In this document: positions 40,961-48,071 of the stretch, piece after piece
Numbering within the stretch: the stretch's first letter is position 1
Layout: each line of letters opens with the position of its first letter
Assembly: GCA_964482205.1 (NCBI GenBank)
Contig: CAYZWI010000006.1
Coordinates: 62,001-126,000, forward strand
Source of the DNA: JAZDGX01 sp964482205
Lineage (GTDB): Bacteria; Eisenbacteria; RBG-16-71-46; CAIMUX01; WJJG01
Reading direction: 5' to 3'
DNA length: 64,000 nt
The notes under the pieces: generated by a model
Databases searched by the model: none
Seen by the model: only the letters and a program-made list of their open reading frames with translations
What the model was told of the DNA's origin: nothing
Made by a program: the position numbers and the translations under genes

Positions 40961-43054
40961 CTAGATTCCGAGCCCCTGGCGCACGAGGGTGGCGATGTCG
41001 GCCACACGGATCTTCTCGTCCAGATCGCGCGCCTTCAGGCCATCGATCAGCATCTGATCGCAGAAGGGGCACGCCACCGCGATGGTCTGCGCGCCCGCGG
41101 CGGCCGCCTGGTCGCAGCGCCGGTTGTTCACCCGCGAGGTCCCTTCCTCGAGATCCATCCAGTAGTGCCCGCCGCCAGCGCCGCAGCAATCGCTCTCCCG
41201 CCCGTGCGCGCTCATCTCGGCCAGGCGCGCTCCGGGAATCGCCGCCAGCGCGCGGCGCGGCTCGCGCACGATGCCCTGATAGCGTCCGAGATAGCAGGGA
41301 TCGTGGAAGACGATTCTCTCGTGCACCGGATGGTCGAGCTTCAAGCGACCCGTCGCGATCCATTCCGCCAGCAGCTCGCTGTGATGGCGCACCGGGAAGC
41401 GCCCGCCGAACTGCGGGTATTCGTTGCGGAACACATTCACGCCGTGCGGGCAGAGGACGAGCAGCGTGGCGAAGCGGCGCGCCTGCAAGGCCGCGACCGT
41501 CTGCTTGGCCGCCGTCTGGAAGAGGTTCTCGTCGCCCAGCACGCGGGCCGGATCGCCGCAGCAGGTCTCGTCGCGCCCGAGGTGGCCGACCTTGGCCCCC
41601 GCGTGCTTGAGGATCGCGACCAGGTCTTCCGCGATCTTCTGCTTCTCGGGATCGAAGGTGACCGCGCAGCCGATCCACAGGAGTATCTCCGTCTCGCCGC
41701 CGGGAGGAATGATTTCCAACCCAAGCCGCTCGACGAAATCCATGCGGTCCGCCTGCGCGCCGAAGGGATTGCCCTGCGCCTCCATCGTCTTCAGCGCCTG
41801 GGCCGCTTCCTTCGGCAGGCGGCCTTCCATCATCACTTCCGACCGGCGCATCTCGACGAAGAGATCGACATGCTCAATCGCCGCGGGACAGAGGCTCTGG
41901 CAGGCGTGGCAGGTGCGGCAGAGCCAGATGAAATCGCCGTTCTCGAAGACCGTGCTCGCAGCTCCGATGATCGGAAGAGGCGCGCGCGTCTCCTTGCCGT
42001 TCCCGCCTTCCGCTTTCTTCCCGCTCGGCGCGCTCGCGTGCATGTCGCGCAAGTCGGCGATCAGCCGGCGCGGGCTCAGGCTCGCTCCCGCCAGGCGCGC
42101 GGGGCACACCGAATCGCAGCGGCCGCAATCGACGCAGGCGTCCAGGTCGAGGCGCTGCTTCCACGAGAGCGCGCGGGCGTCGGCGATCCCGATCGAGAAA
42201 TCCTCGGGCGCATCGTCAGCGGTCATGATCGCTTCGATGTCGACGCGGCGCAGCGAGCCCGCCGGCTCGAGCTTCGAGAAGAGCTGATTGGCGGGGATGC
42301 CGAGCATGTGAAAGAACTTCGTGTGCGGAACGAGCGCGATCATCGCGAAGGTGCCGAGGGCGTGCACCCACCAGGTGGCGAAGTGCGCCGCGCGCCCGGC
42401 CGCCGGATCGTCGATCCCGCTCCAGAGCCAGGCCGCCGCGCTGCCCAACGGCGTGTACGCGCGCCACGGATCTCCGTCGGGATGGAAGCGCATCCGCGCG
42501 CCTTCAGCGAGGAGGCCGGTGAGCGCGAGGCCGGCGAGAATGAGCAGGATCACGCCGTCGGCGGGCTTGGATGCGGGCAGGAAGTCGGGCCGCGCGAAGT
42601 AGCGGCGCACGGCCGCGATCACGAGGCCGGCGAGGAGCAGCCCGCCGGCCAGATCGGCCGCCAGGCTGACACCGAGATAGAAGGGGCCGTGAAAGATGTG
42701 GATGCCGAAATCCATGTCGGCCATCACGATCAGGGTCGTGATGAAGAGCACGATGAAGCTGTAGAAGACGAGCGAATGGAAGAGCCCCGGCAGGAAGCGG
42801 CGGCGCGTCTGGCGCTGAAGGAAGGTTTCCCGGAACGCGATCGCGATCCGCCTGCCCCACTGGCCGAAGCGTTCTCCGTCAGGCGCGCCCGCCTTCCATT
42901 CGCGGATCCGTCTCCGCGCTCCCCAGGCAAAGAGCGCGAAAGAGACGAGCATGAGCCCGTACATCAGGTAGTGGCTGGCGGTGCCCATGTTCCACATGAG
43001 CTCGCGATGCGCGGCCGCCGTCCCTTGCGCGTCTCCCGCTACCCACGCGATCAT
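40961..43054 (-). CDS. Membrane heme b/Fe-S oxidoreductase, EMO/FadF-like (ETF to menaquinone)
   Basis: A 697-residue membrane protein. Five to six amino-terminal membrane helices (about 25-260) resemble the NarI-type cytochrome b fold with conserved histidines (HSLVFYSFIVLF, WWVHALGTFAMIALVPH). Then two [4Fe-4S] motifs, CVDCGRCDSVCP and CRTCHACQSLCP, and two HdrB/GlpC-type CCG domains (TCCGDPARVLG; DCCGAGGGHYWMD with ACPFCDQM). This layout matches the membrane oxidoreductases proposed to move electrons from acyl-CoA dehydrogenase/ETF to menaquinone in fatty-acid oxidisers. ATG 43054 follows GCAGGAGCGTCGC. It lies between the SAP-like gene and dapA; the acyl-CoA dehydrogenase at 27800 is a candidate partner. 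ETF genes are not in the window. Confidence 0.85.
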   Translation of the reverse strand: MIAWVAGDAQGTAAAHRELMWNMGTASHYLMYGLMLVSFALFAWGARRRIREWKAGAPDGERFGQWGRRIAIAFRETFLQRQTRRRFLPGLFHSLVFYSFIVLFITTLIVMADMDFGIHIFHGPFYLGVSLAADLAGGLLLAGLVIAAVRRYFARPDFLPASKPADGVILLILAGLALTGLLAEGARMRFHPDGDPWRAYTPLGSAAAWLWSGIDDPAAGRAAHFATWWVHALGTFAMIALVPHTKFFHMLGIPANQLFSKLEPAGSLRRVDIEAIMTADDAPEDFSIGIADARALSWKQRLDLDACVDCGRCDSVCPARLAGASLSPRRLIADLRDMHASAPSGKKAEGGNGKETRAPLPIIGAASTVFENGDFIWLCRTCHACQSLCPAAIEHVDLFVEMRRSEVMMEGRLPKEAAQALKTMEAQGNPFGAQADRMDFVERLGLEIIPPGGETEILLWIGCAVTFDPEKQKIAEDLVAILKHAGAKVGHLGRDETCCGDPARVLGDENLFQTAAKQTVAALQARRFATLLVLCPHGVNVFRNEYPQFGGRFPVRHHSELLAEWIATGRLKLDHPVHERIVFHDPCYLGRYQGIVREPRRALAAIPGARLAEMSAHGRESDCCGAGGGHYWMDLEEGTSRVNNRRCDQAAAAGAQTIAVACPFCDQMLIDGLKARDLDEKIRVADIATLVRQGLGI

Positions 43055-43136
43055 GCGACGCTCCTGCTATGCGCGCGCCCGCAACTTCCCTCGCGGGCGC
43101 GATCCCGTGCCCCCAGTCTCCCGCGCGGCCGACGGC

Positions 43137-43448
43137 TCAGCGTACCAGGGCCGCCTTGCGCATCTTGTGGCGCAAACGGTGCATTCTGCGCCGCACCGCC
43201 TTCAGCCCCGCGCGATCCTTCCCGGCCAACGCAGTATCGCGAACTTTCGCGAGGGCGCGCAGGCGCTTCTTCACCTTGCGCCTGTCGATGCCCTGGATGA
43301 CCAGATGCGGCTTCTCGATCCCGAGCTTGTCGGCAAGGAGGTCAACGAGGTCCTCCTTGGAATACTTGCCCGCGTCGGCGACGCCCTGGCCGTGCGCCAT
43401 CTCGCGCAACTCGGTGACCTTGGTCTTTTCCAACTCCTGATAATCCAT
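43137..43448 (-). CDS. Small Rho-N/SAP-like basic protein
   Basis: A 103-residue protein. Residues 5-45 (KTKVTELREMAHGQGV, YSKEDLVDLLADKLG) match the helix-extended-helix fold of the Rho amino-terminal/SAP-like nucleic-acid-binding domain. The carboxy-terminal half is very basic (RRRMHRLRHKMRKAALVR). It probably binds RNA or DNA. GGAACAGGAGGCCGGAGC precedes the ATG. It leads an apparent transcript into the membrane Fe-S protein, dapA and dapB, with a promoter at 43503-43531. A direct function is unknown. Confidence 0.75.
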   Translation of the reverse strand: MDYQELEKTKVTELREMAHGQGVADAGKYSKEDLVDLLADKLGIEKPHLVIQGIDRRKVKKRLRALAKVRDTALAGKDRAGLKAVRRRMHRLRHKMRKAALVR

Positions 43449-43502
43449 GCTCCGGCCTCCTGTTCCCTTCCGCGATTCCGATGGTGAAACGAGCGAACGG
43501 GG

Positions 43503-43531
43503 AGTCTAGCGCAGGCGAAGAGCGGTGTCAT
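43503..43531 (-). promoter_or_regulatory. Sigma-70-type promoter of the Rho-N-like gene
   Basis: On the minus strand ATGACA (43531-43526), 17-base spacer, TAGACT (43508-43503), ending 55 bases before the start codon at 43448. Confidence 0.6.
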
Positions 43532-43658
43532 CCCCGGGCGAAACGGCTGTGAGGGGCGCGCGCCAGGCTTCGCAAAGTGCGGGACGCCGGCGGCGGGCGT
43601 GCTATCCCGACGGCACCGAGGCCGGTACGAAGGTCCCGATGCACGGCCGCGATGCGGC

Positions 43659-43687
43659 TTGACCCACCGTCCCGAATCCTCCACACT
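43659..43687 (+). promoter_or_regulatory. Candidate promoter of tRNA-Glu
   Basis: TTGACC (43659-43664), 17-base spacer, CACACT (43682-43687); the predicted start would fall about 17 bases before the mature tRNA. Confidence 0.45.
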
Positions 43688-43710
43688 CCCGCATCCGCCC
43701 GAATGGGCGA

Positions 43711-43785
43711 GTCCCCGTCGTCTAGCCCGGCCTAGGACACCGCCCTTTCACGGCGGCAACACGGGTTCGAATCCCGTCGGGGACG
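43711..43785 (+). tRNA. tRNA-Glu (anticodon TTC)
   Basis: A 75-base cloverleaf: acceptor GTCCCCG/CGGGGAC with discriminator G at 43785, anticodon arm CCGCC-CTTTCAC-GGCGG giving anticodon TTC (43747-43749), and T-arm ACGGG-TTCGAAT-CCCGT. CCA is not encoded. It is a single tRNA, antisense-oriented to rarA which ends 44 bases further on. Confidence 0.97.
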
Positions 43786-43828
43786 CAGCGCGGCTTTCGC
43801 GCGCGATTGCTGCGCGTCGCATGCGTCT

Positions 43829-45223
43829 TCAAGGCGTCTCCTTCTTGCCGCCTGGCTCGTCTCCCTGCTGCACCTCGCTTCCCTGTGCACGCCTGGCCCC
43901 CGACTGCGCCTCGCGCGCGCGCCGGATGCGCTCGATGTGCTGGCTCCAGAGCTTCGCTTCGCGCCCTTCGTCCGAGGGAGTGTAGAAGCGCCTGGCGGCG
44001 AGCCCTTCGGGAAAGTAGTCCTCCTTCACCCACCGGCCGGGGTAGTCGTGCGGGTAGCGGTATTCGCGTCCATAACCCAGATCGCGCATCAGCCCGGTCG
44101 GAGCGTTGCGCAAGTGCAGCGGGACGGGAAGCGCGCCCAGCTCGCCGGCCGCTTCCCGCGCGCGCGCGTAGGCGCCGTCGATCGTGTTGCTCTTCGGGGC
44201 GAGCGCGAGGTAGACGGTCGCTTCGGCCAGCGCGAGCGCGCCTTCGGGAAGGCCGATGAAGTGCACCGCATCCTTCACCGCCACCGCGATCATGAGGGCG
44301 ACGGGATCCGCGAGACCGATATCCTCGGTGGCCATGCGCACCAGCCGCCGGGCGACATACAGCGGGTCCTCTCCCCCTTCGAGCAGCCGCGCGAGCCAAT
44401 AGAGCGAAGCGTCGGGATCGCTGCCTCGCACGCTCTTGTGAAGCGCCGAAATGAGATTGTAGTGCGCCTCGCCTTCGCGATCGGACGAGAGGAAGATGCG
44501 CCCCTTCAAGCGGCCCAGCTCTGCCAGCGTCACTTTCCGATGGCCTTCGCCGTCCACGGGGGCGAGCGAGGAGAGCGCTTCGAGCGCGTTCAGCAACTGG
44601 CGCGCATCTCCGTCGGCCAGGGCGAGGAGCCGCGTGAGCGCTTCCTCTTCGAGGACCAGCCCGCTCTCCCCCAAGCCGCGTTCGCGGTCGGCGAGCGCGC
44701 GCTCGGCGAGCACCCGCAGGTGTTCGGGCGCGAGGCGCTGCAGGACGAAGACATGACAGCGCGAGAGCAGAGCGCCGATCACTTCGAAGGACGGGTTCTC
44801 GGTCGTCGCCCCCACGAGCACGATCGTTCCCGCTTCGACATGCGGAAGGAGCGCGTCCTGTTGGGCCTTGTTGAAGCGATGGACTTCGTCGAGGAAGAGC
44901 AGCGTGCGCAGGCCGTGCAGGCGCATGCGTTCGGCCGCCGCTTCCGCGACGCGGCGCACATCCTTCACCCCCGCGAGGACCGCGCTGAAGGATTCGCCGT
45001 GGTAGCCGGGAAGCCGTTGGAGCAAGCGCGCGAGGGTCGTCTTTCCGGAGCCCGGGGGGCCCCAGAGGATCATCGAGGGAATGCTGCCCGCCTGCGCCGC
45101 GCGTCGCAAAATGCCTTGCGGGCCGGTGAGATGGTCCTGCCCGACGACCTCTTCGAGCGAACGGGGCCGCATGCGCTCGGCCAGCGGAGCGCGCGATGGA
45201 TCGGAGCCGAAGAGATCCTCCAC
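43829..45223 (-). CDS. rarA: Replication-associated recombination protein RarA/MgsA
   Basis: AAA+ ATPase that acts at stalled forks with the clamp and SSB. The protein has LAERMRPRSLEEVVGQDHL, Walker A WGPPGSGKTT, LLFLDEVHRFNKAQQD (Walker B), sensor GATTENPSFEV, and the carboxy-terminal region YLALAPKSNTIDGAY and YPHDYPGRWVKEDYFPEGL typical of RarA. The GTG at 45223 is chosen because homologues begin just before DLFGSDPSRAPLAERMRP, leaving the 20-base repeats (45236-45334) outside the gene; an in-frame ATG at 45271 would extend into them and lacks a ribosome site. The last 30 residues are low complexity. Confidence 0.92.
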   Translation of the reverse strand: MEDLFGSDPSRAPLAERMRPRSLEEVVGQDHLTGPQGILRRAAQAGSIPSMILWGPPGSGKTTLARLLQRLPGYHGESFSAVLAGVKDVRRVAEAAAERMRLHGLRTLLFLDEVHRFNKAQQDALLPHVEAGTIVLVGATTENPSFEVIGALLSRCHVFVLQRLAPEHLRVLAERALADRERGLGESGLVLEEEALTRLLALADGDARQLLNALEALSSLAPVDGEGHRKVTLAELGRLKGRIFLSSDREGEAHYNLISALHKSVRGSDPDASLYWLARLLEGGEDPLYVARRLVRMATEDIGLADPVALMIAVAVKDAVHFIGLPEGALALAEATVYLALAPKSNTIDGAYARAREAAGELGALPVPLHLRNAPTGLMRDLGYGREYRYPHDYPGRWVKEDYFPEGLAARRFYTPSDEGREAKLWSQHIERIRRAREAQSGARRAQGSEVQQGDEPGGKKETP

Positions 45224-45235
45224 TGCCTCATCCTC

Positions 45236-45334
45236 GTGATCGTCGATGCTTCCGTGTGATCGCCGACGCATGGGCGTGATCGTCGATGCCGCCCATGATC
45301 CCCGATGCTCGGCGTGATCGTCGATGCCTCGTCC
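45236..45334. repeat. Five imperfect 20-base tandem repeats
   Basis: The motif GTGATCGTCGATGC recurs at 45236, 45256, 45276, about 45296 (weak) and 45314, with spacing 20, 20, about 20 and 18. Units 1, 3 and 5 are identical over the core; units 2 and 4 carry substitutions. The block lies between galE and rarA (or over the 5' end of rarA if the upstream ATG is used). Confidence 0.8.
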
Positions 45335-45352
45335 TTGCCGATGGCGCGCCGG

Positions 45353-46333
45353 TCAGCTCGCGTATCCGCGCGGAAAGCGCAGCTTCCATTGCCAGGCGTC
45401 GCTCACGATTCGATCGAGCTCGCCGAGCTGCGGATCCCAGCCGAGCGCCGCGCGGGCGCGCGCGGAAGAGGCGACCAGCCGCGCGGGATCGCCCGCCCGG
45501 CGGGGCGCGTCCTCCACCGGAACCGGGCGTCCGGTCACCCGCTCCACCGAGCGGATCACCTCGAGCACCGAGTAGCCGGCGCCGTTTCCCAGATTGAAGG
45601 TCGTCTCCTCGAGCGAGTCCAGACGCTCGAGCGCCCGGATGTGCGCGGCGGCGAGATCGCGGACATGGATGTAGTCGCGCACGCACGTGCCGTCGGGGGT
45701 CGGATAGTCGCGGCCGAAGACCGGCAGCGGCGGCGACTCTCCCGCCGCGGCGGCGAGCGCGAGGGGAATCAAGTGCGTCTCGGGCGTGTGATCTTCGCCG
45801 CGCTCCTGCGAGGCGCCGGCCGCGTTGAAGTAGCGCAGCGTGGCGTAGCGCAAGCCGTGCACCTGCCGCATCCACGAAAGCAGGCGCTCGGCGATCGCCT
45901 TGGTCTCCCCGTAGGGATTGGTCGGGCGGACGGAAGCCTCTTCCTCGATCGGCACTTGTTCGGGCTCGCCGTACACCGCGGCCGACGAGGAGAAGATGAT
46001 CCGCGGAACATTCGCGGCGGTCATCGCATCGAGCAGCGACACCATGCCGGTGACATTGTTCGTGAAGTAGCGTTCGGGATGCGCCATCGACTCCCCGACC
46101 AGGCTCGACGCGCAGAAGTGCATGACGCAGTCGATGCGCTCCTCTCCGAGCAGCCCCGCAACCGACTCCGTTTCGCGCACATCGCCCTGGACGAAGCGCG
46201 CCTCGCGCGCGACCGCCTCGCGATGGCCGCGCGTCAGGTTGTCGAGCACGACGACGCCGTGTCCCGAGGCGAGCAACATTTCGACGGTCACGCTGCCGAT
46301 GTATCCCGCCCCACCCGTCACCAAGATCCGCAC
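45353..46333 (-). CDS. galE: UDP-glucose 4-epimerase
   Basis: NAD-dependent interconversion of UDP-glucose and UDP-galactose, feeding surface glycans. The 326-residue SDR protein has the nucleotide motif TGGAGYIG (6-13), the catalytic SSSAAVYGEP and YGETK pair, RYFNAAGA, and the GalE carboxy-terminal domain (DGTCVRDYIHVRDLAAAH). Start is GTG at 46333, after AAGGAGCGAACAAG. Full length is close to E. coli GalE (338). An equivalent epimerase on UDP-GlcNAc cannot be excluded by sequence. Confidence 0.93.
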   Translation of the reverse strand: MRILVTGGAGYIGSVTVEMLLASGHGVVVLDNLTRGHREAVAREARFVQGDVRETESVAGLLGEERIDCVMHFCASSLVGESMAHPERYFTNNVTGMVSLLDAMTAANVPRIIFSSSAAVYGEPEQVPIEEEASVRPTNPYGETKAIAERLLSWMRQVHGLRYATLRYFNAAGASQERGEDHTPETHLIPLALAAAAGESPPLPVFGRDYPTPDGTCVRDYIHVRDLAAAHIRALERLDSLEETTFNLGNGAGYSVLEVIRSVERVTGRPVPVEDAPRRAGDPARLVASSARARAALGWDPQLGELDRIVSDAWQWKLRFPRGYAS

Positions 46334-46660
46334 CTTGTTCGCTCCTTCTCGGGTGTTGTGAGAGAGCGTCTTCGAAGCCCTCAGGCTACTCGTGCTCTCC
46401 GCTTACCCTGCTCTCGCCCGGGCGCCATTGTAGGGAACGCCTGCAACTTGCGAAAGCGACCGCTCTCGCGGCCGCCCGGCCCCGAGCGCCGCCAGCGCGT
46501 CGCCCGGCCGCATCGCTCCGGCCGGGCTGGCTGGGCAATTCATATGCCAGAAGACCGAATTGGCCGCAGGAATCGTTGGCCGAGGAGACGAATTCTCCGC
46601 TCGAGTTTCAACGAGGAAGAAAAAATCTGCGGATCGCGCGGATTTCCCTACATGGACGGC
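46334..46660. other. Gene-free spacer upstream of galE
   Basis: No convincing gene or promoter pair was found on either strand. The region borders the small-RNA promoter at 46661 and must hold the galE promoter. Confidence 0.4.
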
Positions 46661-46690
46661 TTGACAGCCCATCGAAAAGCGGGCTAGGAT
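46661..46690 (+). promoter_or_regulatory. Sigma-70-type promoter of a candidate small RNA
   Basis: Perfect TTGACA (46661-46666), 18-base spacer, TAGGAT (46685-46690). The transcript start is predicted near 46697. No protein gene lies downstream on this strand; a structured segment ending in six T does. Confidence 0.7.
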
Positions 46691-46696
46691 TTTTCC

Positions 46697-46830
46697 GTGT
46701 GAGCGGAGCGGAGTTCCCTGCCACTAACGGGAACATCAGAACCAGCGACCCAATCTTCTAAATGGCGGGTTCACCGAATCATTGGGGTGCGCAGGTTCGG
46801 ATGCGTTTCTCGGCGGGGAACTCCTTTTTT
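46697..46830 (+). ncRNA. Candidate structured small RNA, about 134 bases
   Basis: GGAGTTCCCTGCC (46710-46722) pairs with GGCGGGGAACTCC (46812-46824), a 13-base closing helix with one wobble, directly followed by TTTTTT (46825-46830). Inside, CCCAAT (46749-46754) pairs with ATTGGG (46781-46786), leaving unpaired flanks on both sides: a closing stem, a large central bubble and a terminal stem. An alternative local hairpin GTTCCC/GGGAAC (46713-46718 with 46729-46734) competes with the closing helix. The layout resembles 6S RNA but is short and has no sequence match I know; identity is open. Endpoints are predicted, not observed. Confidence 0.55.
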
Positions 46831-46896
46831 GTCCCGGAAAGCCAGATCCCCCCGGGAGAGTGGGCAGCGTAGCGACTCCCCCGGAGGGTATCCGCC

Positions 46897-46918
46897 GGCT
46901 GATCGCGAACGATCAGCC
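46897..46918. terminator. Hairpin downstream of the KKRVA gene
   Basis: GGCTGATCG (46897-46905), tetraloop CGAA, CGATCAGCC (46910-46918): a perfect 9-base stem, 61 bases past the minus-strand gene's stop, between it and the convergent small RNA. Confidence 0.55.
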
Positions 46919-46978
46919 TCCCCGCAGCGGAAGCGCGCGCGCGAATGCACCGCATTCGCGCAGCGCTCCACCGGCGAC

Positions 46979-47314
46979 CTACAACATCGGTAGCTCGGCG
47001 GGAAGCGCGACCTTCTTGGCGACGCGCTTCCTGACGATGCGCTTCTTCACCTTCTTGGCTACGCGCTTCTTGGCTACGCGCTTCTTGGCTACGCGCTTCT
47101 TGGCCACGCGCTTCTTGGCTACGCGCCTCTTGGCCACGCGCCTCTTGGCTACGCGCTTCTTGGCCACGCGCTTCTTGGCCACGCGCCTCTTGGCTACGCG
47201 CTTCTTGGCCACGCGCTTCTTGGCCACGCGCCTCTTGGCTACGCGCTTCTTGGCCACGCGCTTCTTCGCGGCCTTCTTCTTGGTGGTCCTCTTCTTCTTT
47301 CTCGCCATTGCCAT
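46979..47314 (-). CDS. Histone H1-like basic repeat protein
   Basis: A 111-residue protein, mostly lysine, arginine, valine and alanine. MARKKKRTTKKKAA is followed by 14 near-identical five-residue units AKKRV or AKRRV, then a divergent tail ending ALPAELPML. Lys-rich repeats of this type are found in bacterial H1-like DNA-binding proteins that bend or compact DNA. The start is ATG 47314 or the ATG 6 bases after it; the ribosome site is weak. The repeats are encoded by 15-base units, which leave other frames open too, but this frame is the only one with a sensible start, composition and family resemblance. Confidence 0.8.
   Translation of the reverse strand: MAMARKKKRTTKKKAAKKRVAKKRVAKRRVAKKRVAKKRVAKRRVAKKRVAKKRVAKRRVAKRRVAKKRVAKKRVAKKRVAKKRVAKKVKKRIVRKRVAKKVALPAELPML
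47052..47267. repeat. Tandem 15-base repeat inside the H1-like gene
   Basis: About 14 head-to-tail copies of CTTCTTGGCTACGCG (plus-strand spelling) with a few C/T changes, coding for the AKKRV units on the minus strand. Period 15 keeps frame when copies are lost or gained, so length variation between strains is likely. Confidence 0.9.
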
Positions 47315-47363
47315 TTTGCCATACCCCCATGTTCAGGGCCTACGCGACCAACCTAGGCGGGAA

Positions 47364-47738
47364 TCAACTCCCCGCCCCCTTCTCCAACAAACTGGACGCC
47401 TGGCTCAGGAGCGAGCCGAGGTCGAACGGTTTCTTCAAGTACAGATTGACACCCAGCGCCCGGCTCTTCTCTTCGATTTCGGCCGTTCCGTACGCCGTCA
47501 TGAGCACGACCCGCGTTCCAGGCAGCGGACCTGCGCTTGCGAGAAGATCGAGCCCCGTCTTTCCCGGAAGCCGGTAGTCGAGCAGCACGAGATCGAAGTT
47601 TCGATCGCGCTTCAGCACCGCTTCGGCTTCCTCCGCGGATGCGCAGGCGGTCACGCGGTACCCGGAATCGCGAAACGCCTGCGAGAGCGTCCTCACGAGA
47701 AGTGCTTCGTCGTCGACTATGAGGACCTTCTGCTTCAC
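47364..47738 (-). CDS. Stand-alone response-regulator receiver
   Basis: A 124-residue CheY-like protein with one receiver domain: KVLIVDDE (acidic pair D9-D10), phospho-acceptor D54 in LVLLDYRLPGKTG, TAYG and KKPF (conserved lysine). No output domain. GTG 47738 is chosen because GGAGGTGTGCCTG precedes it; the open frame continues further but has no family content. It may accept phosphate from the kinase at 49621-50712 or another kinase, and may share a transcript with the H1-like gene 49 bases downstream. Confidence 0.9.
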   Translation of the reverse strand: MKQKVLIVDDEALLVRTLSQAFRDSGYRVTACASAEEAEAVLKRDRNFDLVLLDYRLPGKTGLDLLASAGPLPGTRVVLMTAYGTAEIEEKSRALGVNLYLKKPFDLGSLLSQASSLLEKGAGS

Positions 47739-48071
47739 CAGGCACACCTCCGGGCTTTGGGTGAAGACCAACAGGATCCGTGCCCTTTTCGAGAAGGAGC
47801 TTGCGAAAAACGGCAACTCGTTGCCAGGAAGGCGATTCGGCGCAGTGACCGGCGCGCGTGATCCTCGGCCGGATACCGGGGCTTCGCAAAGGAATTGGAC
47901 AGGCCTTGCGGCGGCGAGAGAGGAAGGCCGGATAACGGAAACCGAGCGAACAGGTTAGCGCTTCATGCCAAGAAAACTGACATGTGCCAAGTTTGCGGGC
48001 AGCCTGCGCAAGACAACGGCGCACGCGCGCGATGTTCGTGCAAGCGCGACGGAAGAATGCGCACGCGATGT
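47739..48071. other. Gene-free spacer upstream of the receiver gene
   Basis: No credible gene. A direct repeat TGCCAAG occurs at 47966-47972 and 47985-47991 (19-base period), CTTGGCA on the minus strand. Confidence 0.4.

Noticed and set aside
40547..43300. 917-residue open frame antisense to the Fe-S membrane protein
   Set aside because: The minus-strand protein has all Fe-S and membrane motifs; the plus frame shows none and spans several genes.
46697..46830. Whether the structured segment is tmRNA, RNase P RNA or SRP RNA
   Set aside because: The tag-coding and CCA ends of tmRNA, the GAGGAAAGTCC core of RNase P and the GGAAG tetraloop region of SRP RNA are all missing, and the length is wrong.
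45236..47267. CRISPR-like repeats at 45236-45334 and 47052-47267
   Set aside because: The copies are direct head-to-tail units with no unique spacers, and no cas gene is present.
46779..47861. Long open frames in other registers over the H1-like repeat (183 residues on the minus strand, 359 on the plus strand)
   Set aside because: They result from the 15-base repeat leaving every frame open; composition (QEARS- or FLATR-type repeats) fits no protein family and neither has a good ribosome site.
47965..47991. Possible sigma-54 promoter upstream of the receiver gene (CTTGGCAC and CTTGGCAT)
   Set aside because: Neither copy has the required GC at the -12 position at the right distance; it is kept only as a direct repeat.
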